Source: Actinomycetota bacterium (GTDB taxonomy: Bacteria > Actinomycetota > Actinomycetes > Nanopelagicales > Nanopelagicaceae). From it: DNA of 6,159 bases. The notes under the pieces were generated by a model. That model searched no databases, was not told the DNA's origin, and worked only from the letters and a program-made list of their open reading frames with translations. Below are positions 1 through 6,159 of the stretch, one piece after another. The position numbers and the translations under genes were made by a program. The first letter of the stretch is position 1. Each line of letters opens with the position of its first letter. Where the stretch lies: the NCBI GenBank assembly GCA_009705185.1, contig WLCS01000066.1, positions 1 to 6,159 of the forward strand. The letters run 5' to 3'.

Positions 1-2558
<2,558 letters not shown>

Positions 2559-2578
2559 TTCATTAGGCAGGTTCTTCG

Positions 2579-3496
2579 ATGAATTATGGAACTGCTCAAT
2601 CCAATTATCTTAACCATCTGCGGATAGAACGTGGGCTCTCAGAAAATACTCTTAATTCGTATGCAAGAGATTTGGGAAAGTTTGGGTTCTTTTTAGAATC
2701 TAAGAATATTGATTTTAAGGCTATCAACGAGAGCGAAATATCTGACTTTCACATTCTTCTCAAGAAGGAGAAGCTAAGTCTGAGTTCAATCAATCGATGC
2801 ATCTCCGCTCTTAAGGGATTCTTCAAGTACTGCAATCTTGAATACTCAATTCTGAATCCGCTGACAGATGTTTCCAGTGCAAAATTGCCGCGCAAGTTGC
2901 CTAAAGCGCTGAGCATCGACCAAATAAGTGCGCTCATCGCTGCAGCGAAACGAGAGGGAGATGCTGCCTCACTCCGCGACACTGTGATTCTGGAATTTCT
3001 CTATTCAACTGGAGCTCGCGTAAGTGAAGTGATTGGAATTAATCTTTCAGACATTTCAATAGATCGCATTGGGGATCAAGAAGTATCAGTCATAAAGTTG
3101 CGAGGTAAGGGATCTAAGGAGCGCATCGTGCCTCTGGGAAAATATGCGATTTCTGCGCTGGATGATTATCAAGTTCGCATGAGACCCGCACTTGCCAGTA
3201 AGAATCCAAAGGGCGAACCCGCATTATTTCTTAACAACAGAGGTAAGCGACTATCCAGACAAAGTGCTTGGCAAGCGGTTTTGAATGCCGCAAAGATTGC
3301 TGGTCTGGAAGGAAAAGTTTCACCGCATGTTTTTAGACATTCATATGCAACTCATTTGTTGGACGGGGGAGCAGATATACGAGTTGTTCAGGAGTTATTA
3401 GGTCATAGTTCAGTCACTACGACACAGATTTACACTCTGATTACGATTGATAAAGTACGTGAAAGTTACAGTTCAGCGCACCCTAGAGCGCGATAA
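2579..3496 (+). CDS. xerD: Site-specific tyrosine recombinase XerD
   Basis: XerD, with XerC, recombines the dif site near the replication terminus to resolve chromosome dimers at division. The 305-residue protein has the usual length. The N-terminal SAM-like core-binding domain covers about residues 3-88 (YLNHLRIERGLSENTL...YARDL), and the catalytic domain about 108-300. All six catalytic positions are visible: Arg147 (STGARVSE), Lys177 (RGKGSKER), His250 and Arg253 (HVFRHSYATHLL), His276 (LLGHSS) and the nucleophile Tyr285 (TTQIYT). The C-terminal stretch ending SSAHPRAR is XerD-like rather than XerC-like, and the position after pyrG is the actinobacterial xerD position. The ATG is preceded by AGGCAGG at 2565-2571, seven bases upstream, a good ribosome binding site. 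The TAA stop abuts the stop of the converging minus-strand gene. A family paralogue (XerC) is the only realistic alternative. Confidence 0.95.
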   Translation: MNYGTAQSNYLNHLRIERGLSENTLNSYARDLGKFGFFLESKNIDFKAINESEISDFHILLKKEKLSLSSINRCISALKGFFKYCNLEYSILNPLTDVSSAKLPRKLPKALSIDQISALIAAAKREGDAASLRDTVILEFLYSTGARVSEVIGINLSDISIDRIGDQEVSVIKLRGKGSKERIVPLGKYAISALDDYQVRMRPALASKNPKGEPALFLNNRGKRLSRQSAWQAVLNAAKIAGLEGKVSPHVFRHSYATHLLDGGADIRVVQELLGHSSVTTTQIYTLITIDKVRESYSSAHPRAR

Positions 3497-3913
3497 TTAA
3501 ATTCCGCGTAAGCGACGTGCAAGAATGCTTTGATCGCCTTTGGCTTCTAAATCAGCGATGATGACAGCAATTGATTCGCGAACAATACGTCCTCGATCAA
3601 CAGCCAGCCCTAAATCTCCACGAAGCATTAATCGAGCTTGGTCTAAATCAAAGAGTTCATCAGTTGATAAGTAGACGGTAATTTTTTCTTCATGAAGTTC
3701 GCGTCCCGAAGGTGACTTCTCTGCTGCAGTAACGCGACGACGAGATATTGTGCGCACACCTTTTTTGCTCTTTGGAGCCGATGTACCAATTGCTTGGGCA
3801 GGAGTCGCGATAGGAGCAGCAGCAGTTTCGGCCACTTGGCGGACAGCGCTGAGTGCTGGTGTATTTGCTCTAAATAGTTCGTCTGCTCCTGGCAAGCTAG
3901 CTCTACGTGTCAT
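3497..3913 (-). CDS. Predicted ribbon-helix-helix DNA-binding protein, putative ParA partner
   Basis: I do not recognise a named gene; the protein resembles short conserved actinobacterial proteins of unknown function. Its 138 residues fall in two parts. Residues 1-73 look disordered: a basic start (MTRRASLPGADELFR), an Ala/Pro/Thr-rich stretch at 27-47 and a basic patch KSKKGVRTISRRR at 49-60. Residues 76-126 have the pattern of a ribbon-helix-helix fold: one amphipathic strand (KITVYLS, 77-83), a first helix (about 84-98), a short Gly-containing link (GDLGLAVD), and a second helix opening RGRIVRESIAVII. Folds of this type bind DNA as dimers through the strand. The ATG overlaps the parA stop as ATGA, and GAGGAGG (complement of 3920-3926) sits six bases upstream, a strong ribosome binding site suggesting translation at least as high as parA. 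A role as centromere-binding protein or autorepressor for the ParA is inferred; a plain transcriptional regulator is the alternative. Confidence 0.8.
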   Translation of the reverse strand: MTRRASLPGADELFRANTPALSAVRQVAETAAAPIATPAQAIGTSAPKSKKGVRTISRRRVTAAEKSPSGRELHEEKITVYLSTDELFDLDQARLMLRGDLGLAVDRGRIVRESIAVIIADLEAKGDQSILARRLRGI

Positions 3914-4794
3914 CGTGCGCCTCCTCGTGCGATTAGTTCTCGTGCAAGGCGTCGATATGACTGAGCCCCACCGGATGATGATGCATATGAAGTAATTGGC
4001 TCTCCTGCAACTGTTGTCTCAGAAAAACGAATAGTTTTCGCGATAATTGTTTCAAATACATCCTCAGGATATTTTTCAAGAATTGCTGTCAGAACTTCAC
4101 GATTATGCAGAGTCTTTCGATCATACATAGTCGCAAGAATTCCAATAAGTTTTAGATCGGGATTGAGGAAACTACGAACTTTATCAATGTTGCCCTTGAG
4201 CTCAATAAAGCCATGTAAAGCAAAGTATTCACATTGCAGGGGAACGATCACTTCATCAGAAGCAACGAGTGCGTTAATTGTCAGCTGTCCCATTGTTGGT
4301 TGGCAATCAATAAGAATGACGTCATATTCTGAACGAAGTCGCGCGAGCGCTCTCTTCAAATACTGCTGTCCTCCAATTTCGGCGCCGAGTGTTGTTTCGG
4401 CAGTTCCTAAATCTCTGTTAGCTGGAAGAAAATCTAAATTCGCAACGGAAGATTTCAAGACAATGTCATCAATGTTTGCATCAGGTGTCATGAGTGCGTA
4501 ATACACAGTGTTCTCAAGTGGAAGGCTATGCGCGTTAACGCCGAGTCCTAGCGATAGACCTCCTTGTGGATCGAAATCCACGAGGAGTACTCGACGTCCA
4601 AGCTCGGCAAGTGCTGCGCCAAGATTGATTGTTGAAGTTGTTTTTCCAACTCCACCCTTTTGATTAAAGATAGAGACTACTTTTGCATCGCCATGCTCAG
4701 TGATAGGAGCAGGGATAGGAAAATTCTGGGGTTCAGTTCCGAGGAGGTTGGCGGTAGTTGCCACGTCATCATCAAATGTCGATTTAGCGTTCAA
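3910..4794 (-). CDS. ParA/Soj-family partition ATPase (orphan, PldP-like)
   Basis: ParA-type ATPases dimerise on ATP, bind DNA non-specifically and form gradients that position chromosomes, plasmids or protein clusters. This 294-residue protein has a 37-residue N-terminal extension of no clear fold, the deviant Walker A NQKGGVGKTT (signature Lys46, catalytic Lys51), Walker A' VDFDPQGG (73-79) and Walker B VILIDCQPTMG (Asp163). Gln replaces the first Pro of the common DCPP form. The stretch PLQCEYFALHGFIEL is typical of chromosomal ParA/Soj. The TTG start is supported by AAGAGG at the right distance. Chromosomal parAB normally lies near the origin beside gidB; this copy beside scpA matches the orphan ParA-like PldP described in Corynebacterium, so it is probably not the main chromosome ParA. 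It is co-transcribed with the small downstream DNA-binding gene and divergent from scpA. An annotation as cobyrinic acid diamide synthase would be a family misname. Confidence 0.92.
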   Translation of the reverse strand: MNAKSTFDDDVATTANLLGTEPQNFPIPAPITEHGDAKVVSIFNQKGGVGKTTSTINLGAALAELGRRVLLVDFDPQGGLSLGLGVNAHSLPLENTVYYALMTPDANIDDIVLKSSVANLDFLPANRDLGTAETTLGAEIGGQQYLKRALARLRSEYDVILIDCQPTMGQLTINALVASDEVIVPLQCEYFALHGFIELKGNIDKVRSFLNPDLKLIGILATMYDRKTLHNREVLTAILEKYPEDVFETIIAKTIRFSETTVAGEPITSYASSSGGAQSYRRLARELIARGGAR

Positions 4795-4802
4795 GCGAGA
4801 AA

Positions 4803-4808
4803 CCTCTT
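4803..4808 (-). promoter_or_regulatory. Ribosome binding site deciding the TTG start of the ParA gene
   Basis: On the minus strand AAGAGG lies eight bases upstream of the TTG at 4794-4792. It is the only good Shine-Dalgarno match in front of the gene and supports this TTG rather than the in-frame GTG ten codons further in. Confidence 0.7.
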
Positions 4809-4821
4809 TTCGTTGTTGGCG

Positions 4822-4851
4822 ACTCTACGCGTAATGCGCAGCGTTCTGCAA
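4822..4851 (-). promoter_or_regulatory. Putative promoter of the ParA / ribbon-helix-helix operon
   Basis: Read on the minus strand, TTGCAG (complement of 4846-4851) and TAGAGT (complement of 4822-4827) are separated by 18 bases, resembling a -35 and -10 pair for the housekeeping sigma factor. Transcription would start about 7 bases further on, leaving a leader of roughly 20 bases that includes the ribosome binding site. Matches are partial, so this is a prediction. Confidence 0.45.
4825..4841. repeat. Imperfect dyad in the divergent promoter region, possible operator
   Basis: CTACGC, five bases GTAAT, then GCGCAG form an inverted repeat with five of six pairs matching. It also contains the perfect palindromes TACGCGTA (4826-4833) and TGCGCA (4835-4840). 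It lies largely between the predicted -35 and -10 boxes of the ParA gene, a usual place for an autorepressor to bind. A second, looser inverted pair, TTCGTT (4809-4814) and AACGAA (4854-4859), flanks it. Short repeats of this size also occur by chance. Confidence 0.35.
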
Positions 4852-4860
4852 GTAACGAAG

Positions 4861-4866
4861 TAGTGT
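4861..4866 (+). promoter_or_regulatory. Putative -10 element of scpA, leaderless transcript
   Basis: TAGTGT fits the actinobacterial -10 pattern TANNNT and ends six bases before the scpA GTG, so transcription would begin at or next to the start codon. No Shine-Dalgarno sequence precedes the GTG, which agrees with leaderless expression, common in actinobacteria. No clear -35 box is seen. The same TAG is an in-frame stop, which bars any longer start. Confidence 0.5.
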
Positions 4867-4872
4867 TCGCAC

Positions 4873-5757
4873 GTGGAAAATACTCTGACTCCGGTTGATT
4901 CTCCGGTTCACACGCCTGAAGATTCGGCGCCCGATAAGGGTTTTAACGTCCACCTGACTAACTTTGATGGGCCATTTGACCTGCTCCTTCAGCTCATTTC
5001 CCGGCACAAAATGGATATCACCGAAGTCTCTCTGAGCTTGGTGACCGATGAATTCATCTCATTTATCCGCAGGCTCGAGGAGTCCGGTGAGGGCTGGATG
5101 CTCGATCAAGCCACAGAATTCCTCGTAATCGCGGCAACCTTGCTCGATCTGAAAGCCGCCCGACTTCTGCCCAGTGGAGAGATTGAAGATGAGGAGGATC
5201 TCGCCCTTCTCGAGGCTCGAGACATCCTCTTCGCTCGATTGCTTCAATACCGAGCCTTCAAGGAGATCGCAGCCTCTTTCCAGGAATCTATATTGGCCGC
5301 CGATAAATCTTTCCCTCGCGTGGTCGCCCTAGACCCAGCGCTAGCTAGTCTTCTGCCTGAGGTATTGATCGGAGTGGGTGCTCAGCGCTTTGCTGCCATC
5401 GCTGAGCGCGTTCTCACGCCTAAGGCGCCGCCTGTAGTGGCAGTTGAGCATTTACATAGCGCATTGGTCAGCGTGGCCGAGGAGTCAAAGCTCGTCGTCG
5501 AGGCGCTTCGTAAATCTAGAACCCTCTCTTTTCGCAACCTTATTCAAGGAGCAGACTCAACGCTGGTGGTCGTGGCTAGATTCTTGGCGTTGCTGGACCT
5601 CTATCGCCAAGGAGCTCTGAGGTTTGAGCAGGTGATTGCACTGGGAGAGCTCCAGGTTTCATGGGTAGGTTCAGATGAGGGCGAAATCCTGGCAACAGAT
5701 GAGTTTGATATACCGGTAATCGTTGAAAACGAGACAGATGAGGATAAAAATGTCTAA
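4873..5757 (+). CDS. scpA: ScpA, kleisin subunit of the SMC condensin complex
   Basis: ScpA bridges the heads of the SMC dimer and binds a ScpB dimer; the complex compacts and aligns sister chromosomes. The 294-residue protein shows the kleisin layout: an unstructured acidic start (1-22), the N-terminal SMC-neck binding helices beginning FNVHLTNFDGPFDLLLQLI (24-42) and running on through LDQATEFLVIAATLLDLKAARLLP (77-100), an acidic linker (103-110), a central part that would bind ScpB, and a C-terminal winged helix at about 215-268 (LSFRNLI...FEQVIALGELQV) that contacts the SMC head. An acidic tail follows. The GTG start is the first possible one after the in-frame TAG at 4861, and no credible start lies between it and the conserved FDGPFDLLL block. 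The gene overlaps scpB by 8 bases, implying translational coupling. GC is about 55% in sampled stretches, clearly above the upstream genes. Confidence 0.95.
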   Translation: MENTLTPVDSPVHTPEDSAPDKGFNVHLTNFDGPFDLLLQLISRHKMDITEVSLSLVTDEFISFIRRLEESGEGWMLDQATEFLVIAATLLDLKAARLLPSGEIEDEEDLALLEARDILFARLLQYRAFKEIAASFQESILAADKSFPRVVALDPALASLLPEVLIGVGAQRFAAIAERVLTPKAPPVVAVEHLHSALVSVAEESKLVVEALRKSRTLSFRNLIQGADSTLVVVARFLALLDLYRQGALRFEQVIALGELQVSWVGSDEGEILATDEFDIPVIVENETDEDKNV

Positions 5758-6159
5758 TCCAGAGGTTGAGAGCCAAGAGCAGCTTTCCCATGTCTTTGAT
5801 CCAGCAGCCCTAGCTCGCTCTATTGAAGCGATTTTGATGGTTGTTGATGAGCCGGTCACTGAGTTAACTCTGGCATCAGTCCTGGAAGTGACAGTAGACC
5901 AGGTTGTCGATGCTCTTGAGCGTTTAGTTCCCAGCTATGAGGACCGCGGATTTAGCCTCAAAGCAATTAATGGAGGCTGGCGCTTCTATAGCCACCCAGA
6001 TTGCAGCGCGGTAGTAGAGAAGTTCGTCCTTGATGGACAGCAGAACCGACTTACGCAGGCCGCCCTAGAGACTTTGGCGGTGATTGCCTATCGCCAGCCG
6101 GTTTCTCGCGCACGTGTATCAGCGATCCGAGGCGTCAATGTAGAAGCGGTCATGAAGAC
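5750..6159 (+). CDS. scpB: ScpB, kite subunit of the SMC condensin complex (5' part, truncated by window end)
   Basis: The ATG at 5750 sits inside the scpA stop region (ATGTCTAA, 8-base overlap) and is preceded by TGAGGA ending six bases upstream. The frame stays open to the window end, giving 136 residues of a protein usually about 170-250 long. ScpB forms dimers of two winged-helix domains and clamps the kleisin ScpA. The first winged helix is seen at about residues 22-95 (LARSIEAILMVVDEPVTELTLASVL ... GFSLKAINGGWRFYSHP, quoted in parts), and the second begins with the family's most conserved block, QAALETLAVIAYRQPVSRA followed by IRGVN. The translation was read by hand and has no internal stop. 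Co-transcription with scpA is near certain from the overlap. In actinobacteria a pseudouridine synthase gene usually follows, which cannot be seen here. Confidence 0.95.
   Translation, partial: MSNPEVESQEQLSHVFDPAALARSIEAILMVVDEPVTELTLASVLEVTVDQVVDALERLVPSYEDRGFSLKAINGGWRFYSHPDCSAVVEKFVLDGQQNRLTQAALETLAVIAYRQPVSRARVSAIRGVNVEAVMK

Noticed and set aside
3488..3509. Possible dif-like site or terminator hairpin at the xerD 3' end (GCGCGATAATT ... CCGCG).
   Set aside because: Only four or five base pairs form and there is no following T-run; the right half does not match the XerD-side arm of known dif sites, and the sequence is fixed by coding on both sides.
3750..3995. Plus-strand open frame opposite the small DNA-binding gene and the parA end.
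   Set aside because: The minus-strand genes have good ribosome binding sites and family motifs; this frame has neither and reflects the Ala-rich coding opposite.
4865..4880. parS-like sequence around CACGTG at the scpA start codon.
   Set aside because: The six-base core matches, but the arms agree poorly (about 10 of 16 positions overall), and CACGTG is short enough to occur by chance.
5576..5859. Two short minus-strand open frames across the scpA/scpB overlap.
   Set aside because: Both lie entirely opposite scpA and scpB, have no recognisable features and no convincing starts.

Overview
The window reads as a compact stretch of chromosome from a low-to-medium GC actinobacterium. Three things point there: the gene order recN - pyrG - xerD - ParA-type ATPase - scpA - scpB is the conserved actinobacterial neighbourhood; the proteins have an actinobacterial look (for example the '[17 protein letters not shown]' stretch of CTP synthase and the 'AHPRAR' tail of XerD); and there is almost no non-coding DNA (gaps of about 29, 20 and 78 bases). 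A streamlined freshwater lineage such as the acI / Nanopelagicales group would fit, but this is inferred from style, not from a marker gene.

Layout: bases 1-894 hold the 3' part of recN (DNA repair ATPase), cut by the window edge. pyrG (CTP synthase) follows at 924-2558 and xerD (tyrosine recombinase) at 2579-3496; all three are on the plus strand and could be one operon. The next two genes are on the minus strand: a ParA/Soj-family ATPase (4794-3910, TTG start) and, overlapping it by the four bases ATGA, a 138-residue protein (3913-3497) with a predicted ribbon-helix-helix DNA-binding domain. Its stop codon touches the xerD stop codon. A 78-base divergent promoter region (4795-4872) separates parA from plus-strand scpA (4873-5757, GTG start, probably leaderless) and scpB (5750 to the window end, truncated, overlapping scpA by 8 bases).

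From xerD onward the window is a chromosome-maintenance cluster: XerD resolves chromosome dimers, the ParA-like ATPase with its small DNA-binding neighbour looks like a partition or positioning pair, and ScpA/ScpB are the kleisin and kite subunits of the SMC condensin. The least characterised part is the ParA plus ribbon-helix-helix pair. Its ATPase is most likely an 'orphan' ParA of the kind found beside scpA in actinobacteria (PldP in Corynebacterium), and the small protein is a good candidate for its missing partner. A clear rise in GC, from roughly 38-45% to about 55%, coincides with the divergent promoter region. No RNA genes, insertion sequences, CRISPR arrays or convincing terminators were seen.
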